From positions 1-64,000 of the forward strand of contig CALARR010000392.1 in the NCBI GenBank assembly GCA_937889015.1: a DNA stretch of 64,000 nucleotides, given 5' to 3'. The notes beneath the pieces were generated by a model. It ran no database searches and was not told the origin of the DNA. It saw nothing but the letters and a program-made list of their open reading frames with translations. The first letter of the stretch is position 1, and the number at the start of each line of letters is the position of its first letter. Below, piece by piece: positions 1 through 11,065 of this stretch. The DNA comes from an uncultured Planctomycetales bacterium (GTDB lineage: Bacteria > Planctomycetota > Planctomycetia > Pirellulales > Thermoguttaceae). The position numbers and the translations under genes were made by a program.

Positions 1-414
1 CTTGCATAAAGCATAGACGTAAAATGTACTGCCTGACTGTAAAATCTGTTTTCGTATCCCCTGTAGTGTGCGTGTAGGTCCCGGCAGCCCGAACAACTCA
101 TTCGGTTGCGAGTACTCCGCATCCGGCATTCGAAACTGAGTGCCGCAAAATGGACAGAGGACGAAGACCCCGGCAAGATCCGGGTCGTGCCCGAGCGTTT
201 GTTGACAGTCTGGGCATTGGAAGGAACCGCTCGACAACGGAGGATCACCAACCGCGTGAATGACAGGTGTGACCCCCCTGTCAAGCTCGTACGGAATATT
301 GCCCAAGGTTCCACAGCGGCTGCAAGAAAGAGCCAGCCCTGCGTATCGCGGCGCTGCCTGTATCACTTCGCGACAATTGGGGCAGCAGAAACTCAGAAGT
401 CCCTTCGCAGACAT
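1..414 (-). CDS. Zinc-ribbon protein, 3' end cut by window edge
   Basis: An open frame of 138 codons runs from an ATG at 414 off the window edge without a stop. The visible part has four CxxC knuckles arranged as two ribbons: FCCPNC and LSCSRCG (about residues 9-34), then FQCPDC and VLCPFCG (about 65-92). This is the pattern of the short CPxCG ribbons common in planctomycete proteins, which bind zinc. It starts 49 bp after the hsdR stop on the same strand, so it is probably the last known gene of the hsd operon. Beyond the ribbons I recognise nothing, so a DNA- or protein-binding role is only a guess. The 3' portion is missing, so total length is unknown. Confidence 0.7.
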   Translation of the reverse strand, partial: MSAKGLLSFCCPNCREVIQAAPRYAGLALSCSRCGTLGNIPYELDRGVTPVIHAVGDPPLSSGSFQCPDCQQTLGHDPDLAGVFVLCPFCGTQFRMPDAEYSQPNELFGLPGPTRTLQGIRKQILQSGSTFYVYALCK

Positions 415-463
415 GGGAGATCCCCCGCACGATCAATCTTCCAGTGTTCCCGTTCTTCCTCCC

Positions 464-3544
<3,081 letters not shown>

Positions 3545-3759
3545 AGCTTCTCCTGAGCCCCCAATCCCTCCCCCCACCCGCCCGCTGGCGATATTCTCAC
3601 CAGTCGGACAGGCTAAAAGCCCCACCTTATGGGCCAAAAGCATCTCTTCCGGCACGCGTTGTCCACGAATTATCGCAGCGACGCGAAAACCCCCTTGACA
3701 CGCTGGCCGATTCGGCCGATTATTTCACTAGCTCATCCACCATGCGTGGAAGGAGTACC

Positions 3760-3792
3760 GACGCCGTGCCCTTCAAAAGAGGGGACGGCGTC
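3760..3792. other. Inverted repeat between the 166-aa gene and hsdR
   Basis: GACGCCGT and ACGGCGTC form a perfect 8-bp arm pair around an inner CCC/GGG pairing, overlapping the stop codon of the 166-aa gene. No T-tract follows on either strand, so this is not a classical intrinsic terminator. It could stabilise or process the operon mRNA. The remaining 215 bp up to hsdR (3545-3759) hold no gene I can see; a minus-strand GATAAT near 3680 could be a -10 box but lacks a convincing -35. Confidence 0.45.
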
Positions 3793-4291
3793 AGCCGTTT
3801 CTTGTCCCGTCTCTTTCCTTTCTGATTTTCCTCTTGCGATGCTCGTCGGCCGTGCAATAGGCCGTGATGAGTTGCAGGTACGCGAATCCGTCGCTGGCAC
3901 GCGATCGCTCGGCGAGAATGACCAGGAATTCTTCCCGAAGCCAGATTAGGTGGCGGGTTTCTCCGTGACGGGTGTTGGTCCAATGGTCCACGCCCGCGCG
4001 GCCGACATGCTCGATCGCGAACCGCACCCAGCCGATGCGTTCGCAGCGGCGCAAGTCCGGCGTCCGATCGTTCTCCGTGGGCCCCTCCGAGACGCAGTGC
4101 CAGAATCCGGCCTCTTTTCCACGGCAGATGGGGTCGCGACGGCATCGCACCCACCGGTTCAGGAATTTGGGTTGGCTCTCGATGAAATCCCGGTAGAACA
4201 CCGAGAACACCTTCTCGATGTATCGGTCCCAATCCCCACCGTAATCCGTCAGGCAGAGCAAGGCGGGCAATTCGCCGGGAGGCTCCTTCAT
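3791..4291 (-). CDS. Conserved-looking 166-aa protein coupled to DUF3800
   Basis: Unnamed soluble protein of 166 residues. Its ATG overlaps the stop of the DUF3800 gene by 4 bp (ATGA), so the two are translationally coupled and probably act together. Visible features: cysteines in WVRCRRDPIC and FWHCVSEG (about 48-68), an arginine-rich stretch RRCERIGWVR (about 81-90), then a strand-rich block with HLIWLREEFLVILAER (about 114-129) and a basic C-terminus HRKRKIRKER. I recall similar small proteins beside DUF3800 genes, but no function is known to me. No signal peptide or membrane segment. Its place inside an hsd operon suggests an accessory role in, or control of, the restriction system; that is inference. 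Confidence 0.75.
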   Translation of the reverse strand: MKEPPGELPALLCLTDYGGDWDRYIEKVFSVFYRDFIESQPKFLNRWVRCRRDPICRGKEAGFWHCVSEGPTENDRTPDLRRCERIGWVRFAIEHVGRAGVDHWTNTRHGETRHLIWLREEFLVILAERSRASDGFAYLQLITAYCTADEHRKRKIRKERDGTRNG

Positions 4292-5052
4292 GGCAGGTTC
4301 TCCCGCGGCCTCCAGCAGAGAAGATTGAACTTCGATTCTCGCAGGAGGGTGGTGCGTTCCAGCGACTTGCCCGAGCGCTGCTGGATGCGGCGGACCAGGG
4401 CTAGTTTGGCCTCGCTCAGGGGCCGGTTGGACCGGGGCAGATCGCCGTGCCGGCGCCGGTGGTGGTAGGCGACGGCACCGATCAACAGGTCGGCCAACTG
4501 GAGGACTTCCGACTCGAAAGAATGGATCTGCTGAACGTGGTCGATGATGCTGGTGTCGAAGTCGTAATTGGCGTTTCGCAGGACCTCTTCGAGCTTTGCC
4601 CGCTTCCGCTCGCTTCGGGTGTCTTTGATATCCAAATAGACGCGGTTCTGACACTCTGGAGCGATGATCGGCTCCAGCAACCGGAACATCATCTTGTAGT
4701 ACCAGTCGTCGTGCGATTGTCCCCATCCGTCATGGTCCAGCGCGGTCTTGTCGATCAGCACTGCTCGGAAGTGCAGATGATCGTCATCGAAGAAGTAGTC
4801 GATCACATCGCGGTAGAACGAGAGCCTGGCCGGTGAGACCTTGGTCCACTTCACCTCGAACTGCTCCCGTCGCGGCCCCCGAAGGTCCTCTTGCGACAGG
4901 ATGCCATGTTTCTGTTTGAACTCCCGAACTCGCCTTGATATCTCAGGCACCTGTCTGTCAGGACACCAGACCGCGCCAAGGACCATCACTGGAATCCGGT
5001 CGTGTTCCAGATGGCAGCTTTCGTCGCAGTAGATGTTGACTGCGTCGGTCAT
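4288..5052 (-). CDS. DUF3800 family protein inside the hsd operon
   Basis: 254-residue DUF3800 protein, a family with an RNase H-like fold often found near mobile elements and defence genes. The N-terminal VNIYCDESCH (D9, E10) matches the usual 'YxDES/AG' start. A second acidic block near HSFESEVLQLADLLIGA (about 187-203) carries the conserved AD pair. I started it at ATG 5052, which overlaps the hsdS stop by 4 bp (ATGA); the longer upstream frame is an hsdS shadow. The family's activity is not firmly known; nuclease-like chemistry is suspected from the fold. Two more DUF3800 sequences lie within 7 kb (10233-11063 intact, 9580-9909 remnant), and the intact one also directly follows an hsdS 3' end. 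Confidence 0.9.
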   Translation of the reverse strand: MTDAVNIYCDESCHLEHDRIPVMVLGAVWCPDRQVPEISRRVREFKQKHGILSQEDLRGPRREQFEVKWTKVSPARLSFYRDVIDYFFDDDHLHFRAVLIDKTALDHDGWGQSHDDWYYKMMFRLLEPIIAPECQNRVYLDIKDTRSERKRAKLEEVLRNANYDFDTSIIDHVQQIHSFESEVLQLADLLIGAVAYHHRRRHGDLPRSNRPLSEAKLALVRRIQQRSGKSLERTTLLRESKFNLLCWRPRENLP

Positions 5053-6323
5053 TCCACGGCCCTCCCCATCATGCGATTGGCGTCGGCAACGCGGATCTCC
5101 CCGGAAAGCAGTTTCGGCAACAGGGCGTCGCGCAGGGCGGCAAGGGTGCGGGATTCGGCGGTCAACGCAGCACTTCGGGCAAAGAGAGCAAAGGAAATCG
5201 CATGAAAGTGGAAGAGCAACGACTCGGGCGGCGGCGCAAGAGGCTGACATTTCAGATCCGATTGCGTCAATAGAGGTTGTGTCGAACCTCTGTTGAGCGA
5301 GGTGAAGTCCACTCGCTCCAATTGCAGGAACAGGTACTCATAAGACTGCTGTTCATTGGCGAGCAGCACCAAGGTGTTGTCTGACGGCCAACAGGGGGAC
5401 GCGATACGAAAAACCGATCCCAGCGTTCCGACTCGGCCTGTCAGTAGAATAGGCTGAACGTAGAGCGGCGCAGACACGTACGCCATCGGACCATTCCCAC
5501 CCCACAAAGGAACCTGCGCACCGGGCGTCGGCTCCGAAAACCTCTCGGCCGGGCGTTTTCCGCTTGTCACGATAGCCATGTCACCGATGGTTACCACCCT
5601 CCACCCCTTCGGGATCGGGCCCAATTCGGAATCCACGAAGGAATCGGGGAAGAGGTCGGCGATGGGTTTGGGCAGGCCGGTCTTGCGGCCTTCGGCCTTG
5701 GCCCGCACCGGATCGAAGTCCACGAACCAACTCTTGAAGATCGCCCGCGCCATCGCCTCCAGCGTCTCGTTGGTGCGCCGGTTCAACTCGATCTTGTCGT
5801 CCAGCGTGCCGAGAATGTCGGCGATGGCTTTCTGGTCAGCAACAGGTGGAAGGCGAACAGGCAGCCCGCCGATCACCTCACCGTTAAGGTTCGGCATCAC
5901 GGCTCCGACTGCGTGTACACGAAGCCACCTGAAGGAACTCTCTGAGGACAACCAGAACGAAAGATAGTGAGGATGTATTCCAGCATCGTGAACCCTAAGG
6001 ACAATAGTCCCCGTTCCCGCGATCCAACCTTCGTGCTCTTGCAGAGCGATAGCCGATAGACCCGTCGCTTGTGCTCCCCGGCGAGCAAACAAGATATCGC
6101 CAGGGCGAATCCGGTATTTTTGTAGACGCGCAGCGGTCTTCTCCGATATACATGGGATATTCGTGGTGCTGAGGAACCGACGACCGATAGCCTCTGTCGG
6201 TACAACGGGTACGCCGGTATTCGTGTAGTCGTGGGCATGAAGGACGGAGCCGAACGGCCCTGTAAAGAGCGACAGTAATCCTTCATCGACGAGCTTTCCG
6301 ATCGTCGTTTCACGATTGGCCAT
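5049..6323 (-). CDS. hsdS: Type I RM specificity subunit (HsdS)
   Basis: DNA-recognition subunit, 424 residues, with the usual two target-recognition domains. TRD1 spans about 5-165, followed by a central conserved helix (KAIADILGTLDDKIELNRRT, about 165-185, then FKSWFVDFDPVRAKAEG). TRD2 spans about 240-400, followed by the distal repeat ALRDALLPKLLSGEIRV. The start overlaps the hsdM 3' end by 14 bp. Nothing suggests inactivation. The 3' end shares the 11-mer GCGTCGCGCAG with the 5' part of hsdR, and that 11-mer is exactly where a second, deleted copy of the locus has fused hsdR to hsdS (11066-11260). The recognition sequence cannot be read from the protein by eye. Confidence 0.94.
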   Translation of the reverse strand: MANRETTIGKLVDEGLLSLFTGPFGSVLHAHDYTNTGVPVVPTEAIGRRFLSTTNIPCISEKTAARLQKYRIRPGDILFARRGAQATGLSAIALQEHEGWIAGTGTIVLRVHDAGIHPHYLSFWLSSESSFRWLRVHAVGAVMPNLNGEVIGGLPVRLPPVADQKAIADILGTLDDKIELNRRTNETLEAMARAIFKSWFVDFDPVRAKAEGRKTGLPKPIADLFPDSFVDSELGPIPKGWRVVTIGDMAIVTSGKRPAERFSEPTPGAQVPLWGGNGPMAYVSAPLYVQPILLTGRVGTLGSVFRIASPCWPSDNTLVLLANEQQSYEYLFLQLERVDFTSLNRGSTQPLLTQSDLKCQPLAPPPESLLFHFHAISFALFARSAALTAESRTLAALRDALLPKLLSGEIRVADANRMMGRAVE

Positions 6324-7878
6324 ACCCCAATCCCTCCAGGTTTGAGCGAATGGCCTTCTCCAGCTTGCGCGACTCAGCGAACTGCTCGTTCAACTGGGTC
6401 ACCAGGCGACGCATCTTGTCGTCGAACGGCTCGCCGTCGTCCTCGACTTCCTCGGCCCCCACGTAGCGGCCCGGGGTCAAGACGTGGCCGTTCTGGGCGA
6501 TCTCATCGGTCTTAGCCGAGCAGCAGAACCCCAGCACGTCCTTGTACTTGCCCGCCTCCTTCTCGCCGCGCCAGGCACGGAACGTCTTCGCCAGGCGTGC
6601 GATGTCCTCGTCGGTCAGTTCCCGATGCACCCGGTCGATCATCGTGCCCAGCTTGCGCGCGTCGAGGAACAGCGTTTGCCCTTCCCGGTTCGGCGGCTTG
6701 CGGCGCGACAGGAACCAGAGGCACACCGGGATCGGTGTGGAGTAGAACAACTGCCCCGGCAGGGCCACCATGCACTCAACCATATCGGCCTCGACCAGCG
6801 CGCGGCGGATTTCGCCCTCACCCGACTGGTTGGAACTCATCGACCCGTTGGCCAGCACGAAGCCGGCGCGCCCCTTGGGCGAGAGGTGGTGTACGAAATG
6901 CTGCACCCAGGCGAAGTTGGCGTTGCCCTTGGGCGGCGCGCCGTACTTCCAGCGCCCGTCTTCCTGCAGCCCCTCGCCGCCCCAGTCGCTGTCGTTGAAG
7001 GGCGGATTAGCCAGCACGAAGTCGGCCTTCAGGTCCTTGTGCAGGTCGCGACGGAAGCTGTCGGCGTGCTCGCTGCCCAGGTCGCCGTCGATCCCGCGGA
7101 TGGCCAGGTTCATCTTGCACAGGCGCCAGGTGGTCGGGTTCGACTCCTGGCCGTAGATCGACAGGTCGCCGATCCGGCCGCCGTGCTCCTCGACAAACCG
7201 CTCGCTCTGCACGAACATGCCGCCCGACCCGCAGCACGGGTCGAACACGCGCCCCTTGTAGGGCGAGAGCATCTCGACCAGCACGCGGACCACGCAGCGG
7301 GGCGTGTAGAACTGGCCCCCCTTCTTGCCCTCGGCACTGGCGAACTGCGACAGGAAGTATTCGTAGACCCGGCCCAGGATGTCTTTGGAGCGGTTTTCGC
7401 GGTCGCCCAAGCCGATGGTGCCCACCAGGTCGATCAACTCGCCGAGCCGGTGCTTGTCGAGTGCCGGCCGGGCATACTGCTTGGGCAACACGCCCTTGAG
7501 CGTAGGGTTGTCCCGCTCGATGGCGTCCATGGCCTCGTCGACCAGCTTGCCGATCGTGGGCTGCTTGGCCTTGGCTTGCAGGTGCGCCCAGCGGGCCTCG
7601 GGCGGGACCCAGAAGACGTTCTGGGCCCGGTATTCGTCGGCGTCTTCGGGGTCGGCCCCATCGTCCTGCTGCGCCAGCAACCGGTCGTGGACCTCGGCGA
7701 AGGCGTCGGAGATGTACTTGAGGAAGATCAGGCCCAGGACGACGTGCTTGTACTCGGCCGCGTCCAGGTTGTTGCGGAGTTTGTCCGCCGCCAGCCAGAG
7801 CGTCTGCTCAAAACCGAGATTGGCCCCGTTGCCGTTGGTCTTGGCCGGCTTGGCGCGTGCGGCCTTCTTGGCTGCCAT
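6310..7878 (-). CDS. hsdM: Type I RM DNA methyltransferase subunit (HsdM)
   Basis: Adenine-N6 methyltransferase subunit, 522 residues. An N-terminal helical HsdM_N region (about 20-170) precedes the catalytic domain. The S-adenosylmethionine motif is VFDPCCGSGGMF (about 211-222) and the catalytic motif is NPPF (291-294). First gene of the operon; hsdS starts inside its last codons. The ATG is preceded by AAAGGTAGG, a reasonable ribosome site. The 5' flank together with the first ten codons is duplicated at 11841-12097 in front of a deleted copy of the locus, and separate N- and C-terminal hsdM fragments occur at 45.2 and 44.7 kb. This is the only intact hsdM here. Confidence 0.96.
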   Translation of the reverse strand: MAAKKAARAKPAKTNGNGANLGFEQTLWLAADKLRNNLDAAEYKHVVLGLIFLKYISDAFAEVHDRLLAQQDDGADPEDADEYRAQNVFWVPPEARWAHLQAKAKQPTIGKLVDEAMDAIERDNPTLKGVLPKQYARPALDKHRLGELIDLVGTIGLGDRENRSKDILGRVYEYFLSQFASAEGKKGGQFYTPRCVVRVLVEMLSPYKGRVFDPCCGSGGMFVQSERFVEEHGGRIGDLSIYGQESNPTTWRLCKMNLAIRGIDGDLGSEHADSFRRDLHKDLKADFVLANPPFNDSDWGGEGLQEDGRWKYGAPPKGNANFAWVQHFVHHLSPKGRAGFVLANGSMSSNQSGEGEIRRALVEADMVECMVALPGQLFYSTPIPVCLWFLSRRKPPNREGQTLFLDARKLGTMIDRVHRELTDEDIARLAKTFRAWRGEKEAGKYKDVLGFCCSAKTDEIAQNGHVLTPGRYVGAEEVEDDGEPFDDKMRRLVTQLNEQFAESRKLEKAIRSNLEGLGYGQS

Positions 7879-8107
7879 CAGAACCTACCTTTCTCATGGG
7901 GCGGGCCGTCGGGCGTCGCGGAAAGGTAGAGGAACACGACGCCCAGCGGCCCGACTTCATCCCGGGTGTAGCTAGCACGCCGGGAACCCAACTGAGGGGT
8001 AGCATAATACACCCACAAGCAGAGTTCCAGGGGGTGCGGCCGAAAAAGCGAGTCTTCCACCGACACGCTGGCGCCAGGGGCCGAGGCGGTGTTGTCTCTT
8101 CAAGGTC
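7851..8107. repeat. Direct repeat DR1, copy a (5' flank and start of hsdM)
   Basis: About 257 bp that recur at 11841-12097 with a constant offset of 3,990 bp. The repeat includes the first codons of hsdM (ATG at 7878), its ribosome site and the upstream flank. Most of it is nearly identical between copies; one stretch of about 25 bp (around 8010-8035) is clearly different. The rest of the gap up to 8223 holds nothing I recognise. Confidence 0.9.
7878..8066 (-). CDS. Possible 62-aa leader ORF upstream of hsdM
   Basis: A 62-codon frame whose TGA overlaps the hsdM ATG (TGATG), the classic coupling arrangement. The same frame is kept open and ends at the same place in the duplicate copy (11868-12056). 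About six residues near positions 8-20 differ between copies; the last 40 are the same. No domain is recognisable, there is no clear ribosome site, and identity may simply reflect recent duplication, so it may be non-coding. Confidence 0.25.
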   Translation of the reverse strand: MSVEDSLFRPHPLELCLWVYYATPQLGSRRASYTRDEVGPLGVVFLYLSATPDGPPHEKGRF

Positions 8108-8223
8108 TCCGCGCCGGCCGATGCGGCGCCCAGCCCTTGCGGAGGGCTCGCTCGTGCGCGCGCCTGCGCGAAGGAATTCCTTGGAAAGCGAGAGCCGAGA
8201 GCGGAGTCAGATAACCCCCGGGG

Positions 8224-8745
8224 TCACGGTTGCCCTTGAACGCCCCTCGCAGCCTTTCCCAGCTTGTTGGGAGGCATCTGCCCCGCCCGGTCTGCCACCT
8301 TCTTACCAAGCACCCAGCCGGTTCGACGAAGAATTGCGGCGACACACTGGTGAGACCAGCCACGGCCCGTGCGGCAACGGATCCCGGCAACATCCAGGCC
8401 ACGGGCGATGGCCCGAAAGCTTTGGCCGGCAGCCGCCTGTTGCAGGATCAGGTCCCGGACCTGTTGTTCTTCGGCGTGCAGCTGAAGTCGCCAGGGGCAG
8501 GCCGGATCGACACGCCAACCGAACGGCGCGATCCGCGACATGCGACGCCCTGCGGCCTGGCGCGCTCGCATGGCGGCCGACTTTCGGCGGTGGGCTGCCC
8601 GTCGCTGGTGCTGCTTTACGCGGCGGTCGTGGCGGCACAGTAGCCCAACGAGGCACTCGACCAACCACTCGTCGTATGCGTCCAGATGAAGTGCGGTTCG
8701 CGCCGCCTGATAGTCGTTGATAAGATCGCCCATTTTGACAGTCAT
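8224..8745 (-). CDS. Serine-recombinase-like protein lacking the catalytic domain
   Basis: 173 residues resembling only the 'recombinase' (DNA-binding) part of large serine recombinases. After a basic helical stretch comes RIAPFGWRVD (about 70-79), then EEQQVRDLILQQAAAGQSFR (about 93-112) and a helix-turn-helix-like segment ending CVAAILRRTGW. The catalytic resolvase domain with its serine, usually about 140 residues at the N-terminus, is absent; a different short N-terminus is present instead. It could be a truncated gene or a stand-alone DNA-binding protein derived from one. It lies between DR1 and DR2 next to integrase debris, so a mobile-element origin is likely. Confidence 0.55.
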   Translation of the reverse strand: MTVKMGDLINDYQAARTALHLDAYDEWLVECLVGLLCRHDRRVKQHQRRAAHRRKSAAMRARQAAGRRMSRIAPFGWRVDPACPWRLQLHAEEQQVRDLILQQAAAGQSFRAIARGLDVAGIRCRTGRGWSHQCVAAILRRTGWVLGKKVADRAGQMPPNKLGKAARGVQGQP

Positions 8746-8929
8746 TTTTGTCGAACCGAGGGAAGAGGGATAACCGGAGTCCCGCTGGCCAGAAGGCCCC
8801 GGGGGTCTGGCTCAAATTCCGGCGGTCCCGGGGGGCCCCAGGGGATCGGCCGTACGAGACATAGCAGAGCAAACGCAGCGAGCGACCCACAGACGTGGCC
8901 AGCGCCTCGACGATCTGGGGCATGCGGCC

Positions 8930-9270
8930 TCATGCGTCCCTTCCTTGGCCTTGCGTCGCGGTTCCCGTGAGGATTGCGGCCAGCCGCGCCCGGTCGGCCG
9001 GCGAGAGGGTCAGCAGGGCAGCGGCCAGTTCAGCGAGCCCAGCGCCCGGCGAAGCGGCAGCCGAGGCGGTCCCTTCGCCTTCGGTGCCCTGGTGGGCGTC
9101 GGTGGTGCCGGCGTTTGCGTTTTCGGCTTGGCTGGTGCAAACGCTGGTGCAAACGGCTGGCGGCGTCGACGCAAGTTCTTTGCCGGCTTCACTTGCGTCG
9201 CTGGTCCCCTTGCTCGACAAGCTGGGGGTCGGTGGTTCGAGCCCACTAGCGCCCACTCGCAAAGGCTCGC
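8930..9270 (-). pseudogene. Probable tyrosine-integrase C-terminal remnant
   Basis: The minus-strand frame reads GASGLEPPTPSLSS followed by an Ala-rich tail with ELAAALLTLSPADRARLAAI. Planctomycete tyrosine integrases whose 3' end overlaps a tRNA attachment site often end in such a tail, because the tRNA 3' half is translated as 'GLEPPTPSLSS'. The catalytic R-H-R-H-Y part is missing, so this is a remnant. Identification rests on that tail only. Confidence 0.4.
9212..9257 (+). other. 3' half of a tRNA gene (attachment-site-like scar)
   Basis: The segment GGTGGTTCGAGCCCACT has a perfect T-arm (5-bp stem with one wobble, loop TTCGAGC), followed by an acceptor-like AGCGCCCA. The matching 5' half (an acceptor strand such as GGGCGCT) and a D-arm are not found upstream, so it is not a complete tRNA. 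A 3' half of a tRNA beside integrase debris is what an att site of an integrated element looks like. I could not assign the amino acid. Confidence 0.5.
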
Positions 9271-9481
9271 TGACAGCAATGCTCAGCGGGCCTTTTGTGT
9301 TTACAGGAGTTGACCTTACGGCAAATAGGCTGCCCAAGAAAGTTTCCGCCGTCTGGCTTGCCCTCCTGCCGGAAGCGGCCGGCAAGAGCCGCGATTCGCC
9401 CCGGCGAGTCCCTATAGCCGCGGACAATCTCCCCTCCGCCCATTCCTCCCTAGATGATACGCCTTTCCGGCTATCTTCCCG

Positions 9482-9509
9482 TTGACTTCTGCCTCGCCCG
9501 GCCGATAAT
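9482..9509 (+). promoter_or_regulatory. Sigma-70-like promoter of small RNA, copy a
   Basis: TTGACT (9482-9487), a 16-bp spacer and GATAAT (9504-9509) make a good housekeeping promoter, predicting transcription from about 9516 on the plus strand. The same boxes occur unchanged in copy b; only one base of the spacer differs. Confidence 0.65.
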
Positions 9510-9515
9510 TCAAGT

Positions 9516-9572
9516 AATCCGGTTCACCGGAGGTGGATGGCGTAAGCCATCGGGCCCGAAAGGGCCTTTTTT
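9516..9572 (+). ncRNA. Candidate small RNA, copy a (~57 nt, three hairpins)
   Basis: Downstream of the promoter the transcript would fold into three small hairpins in a row: CCGG-TTCA-CCGG, GATGGC-GTAA-GCCATC (9536-9551), and GGCCC-GAAA-GGGCC followed by six Ts (9553-9572), a textbook intrinsic terminator. There is no start codon with a useful frame. Copy b differs inside the RNA only in the terminator loop, GAAA to GAGA, which keeps a GNRA tetraloop. The RNA points away from the hsd operon and ends at the edge of the neighbouring DUF3800 remnant. I do not recognise its family; targets are unknown. Confidence 0.6.
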
Positions 9573-9579
9573 CATGCGC

Positions 9580-9909
9580 TCACAGCAACTTTTTCCCCAG
9601 CATTCGACCACCACGTTGGTCATATTTCTCTTGAAGGATGCAGATGACCCGCTCGGCAAACGCCGCTGGTGGCCGGTCCACGAGGTGGTTCTCCCACAGG
9701 ATCTCTTGCCGGCTGGCATGGGCCAGGAGGTCGCAGATTTGCAGGCCGGCAATGTTGTTGCTCTTGGTCTTGACCTTGAGTTGTTTGCTGGTGAATCGTT
9801 CCTGGAACTGCCCGGGGTCGGTGTACTGCGTCCCTTGTTCCCAGAGTCTGGTAAACGACTGCTTCAGCCGCATGTCCTCCTTGCCGCCTCGCGACTCAGC
9901 TAGTTACAG
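9580..9909 (-). pseudogene. DUF3800 C-terminal remnant
   Basis: The frame reads AESRGGKEDMRLKQSFTRLW, then NNIAGLQICDLLAHASRQEI and a tail QEKYDQRGGRMLGKKLL, the normal C-terminal third of DUF3800 proteins (with the ADLLAH-type motif). The N-terminal two thirds are missing. Upstream it is joined within about 10 bp to the N-terminus of a PLD-like gene (9896-10078), so the deletion joined two genes. The stop lies at the edge of DR2. Confidence 0.65.
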
Positions 9910-10078
9910 GCCGGGCCTTGCCGGCAGGGTGTGCTTTCAGGTACTGGCGGAGAAAGGCAACCCCGCGCCGGGTGACAAAGGCTACGGCGGCATTGACCCG
10001 ATGTGTGCCAGCAGCCAGGGCGTTCAGGCCGGGTTCGATCGCACGGTATGGGTAGGGGTCGAAGAACTCGACTCGCAT
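9896..10078 (-). pseudogene. Phospholipase-D-like N-terminal remnant
   Basis: 60 codons starting MRVEFFDPYPYRAIEPGL and continuing NAAVAFVTRRGVAFLRQYLK, which resembles the N-terminus of PLD-like nuclease/helicase-associated proteins found in defence loci. The HKD catalytic motifs would lie downstream and are gone; the frame ends at the junction with the DUF3800 remnant. It starts about 150 bp after the intact DUF3800 gene on the same strand. Confidence 0.45.
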
Positions 10079-10232
10079 GGCAGCATCCCATCGGGGAGGG
10101 GGAGGTCGGTCATTTCACCATTCTTGCCATCTTGGCGGTCGAAGAGTATAGTTAAAGTGGCTGGTGGATGAAATTCGGCTCCATGCCGTGTGGTCGTCGG
10201 GCTGTGGCCTGACGAGACCCTATATCCGCTGG

Positions 10233-11063
10233 CTATTTTTTTGCGCGCGCGGCTCGTGTCAGAGGATTTTCCTGGGTGTAGTAGACTCCGTAGGATGCCC
10301 TGCGGATGTCGTCTCGGTCGTAAACGACCTTCACCCGTGACCGGATGGTCTCCCAGTACCGGTCCTCGTCTTGCTCGTAGAGCCGCTGCAACGCCCACAA
10401 AAAGTAATCGACGGCTTGCAGGCCGGCGAATTCACGAGGCGTACCGGCACGGATAGCAATCGAGACGTTGCACGCCACGCCCATGTCCCGCTCATAGGTG
10501 CGCCGCGCCTGGTCGAGGGCCAGGTTGAGCGCCTCGGTTCGATCGCTCTTTCCTCGGCGAGCAAAACAGATCTCGAAGTGGTCGCCTCGATAGAACCGGC
10601 TCTTGAACAGGTGGCCTACCAACTCGTCGTAGAGTTCGTTCTCCCGATACCAGTAGCTCTCGTCGGCCTGGTTTCGGGCGAGGACTTCGGCCAGGACTTG
10701 GTGCTTGTCCCGAACTACGGCGTAGAACGATACGGCCTGTTGGGCCAGGAGCTTCAGGACTCGATAGCGAACCTCGGGTAGATCGTCTTTTGCATGGAAC
10801 ATCAAGGCCGTCTTCTTCTCGTCCGGCTGCATCGAGGGAACGTTCTTGAAGTAGGGATCGACCAGCAGTTCCCTTCTTAATTCGTCGAGTTGTCGCTGAA
10901 GGGTTGGCGGCTCATCGACCTCCAGTTTCCCCAGGATAAAGTAATTGGAGCAGCCTTCCTGACCGACGATGCTCTGGCGACGACGGCGGAAAAGTGTGGG
11001 CGTGCCGGCCTCGTCGACGAAATAGTGGACCACAACTCGGTCGGGGTCATCAGCACTCGCCAT
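10233..11063 (-). CDS. Second DUF3800 family protein, intact
   Basis: 276 residues starting MASADDPDRVVVHYFVDEAG, with the DUF3800 signature FVDEAG (about 15-20) and a C-terminal block FAGLQAVDYFLWALQRLYE (about 210-228) in the place of the family's second acidic motif. I chose ATG 11063, two bases after the stop of the hsdR::hsdS remnant and preceded by GAGGT; the longer frame to 11144 belongs to the remnant. It differs strongly from the DUF3800 at 4288-5052, so it is a different subfamily rather than a duplicate. It is the only full-length gene left in the deleted hsd copy, which hints at selection to keep it. Confidence 0.82.
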   Translation of the reverse strand: MASADDPDRVVVHYFVDEAGTPTLFRRRRQSIVGQEGCSNYFILGKLEVDEPPTLQRQLDELRRELLVDPYFKNVPSMQPDEKKTALMFHAKDDLPEVRYRVLKLLAQQAVSFYAVVRDKHQVLAEVLARNQADESYWYRENELYDELVGHLFKSRFYRGDHFEICFARRGKSDRTEALNLALDQARRTYERDMGVACNVSIAIRAGTPREFAGLQAVDYFLWALQRLYEQDEDRYWETIRSRVKVVYDRDDIRRASYGVYYTQENPLTRAARAKK

Positions 11064-11065
11064 GA

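Larger units (their letters stand above)
9391..9586. repeat. Direct repeat DR2, copy a
   Basis: About 196 bp repeated at 13692-13887 (offset 4,301 bp). The first ~35 bp have diverged; the part from the promoter to the T-tract is nearly identical. Contains the small-RNA gene described at 9516-9572. In both copies the right edge coincides with the 3' end of a minus-strand coding remnant. Confidence 0.9.

Noticed and set aside
3695..3730. Plus-strand promoter TTGACA near 3695
   Set aside because: Spacer to the nearest TTATTT is 19 bp and no plus-strand gene follows.
6484..7929. 481-codon plus-strand frame opposite hsdM
   Set aside because: Mirror of hsdM codons; no motif, no ribosome site.
9212..9257. 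Complete tRNA gene
   Set aside because: Only the T-arm and 3' acceptor are present; no 5' half pairs with them.
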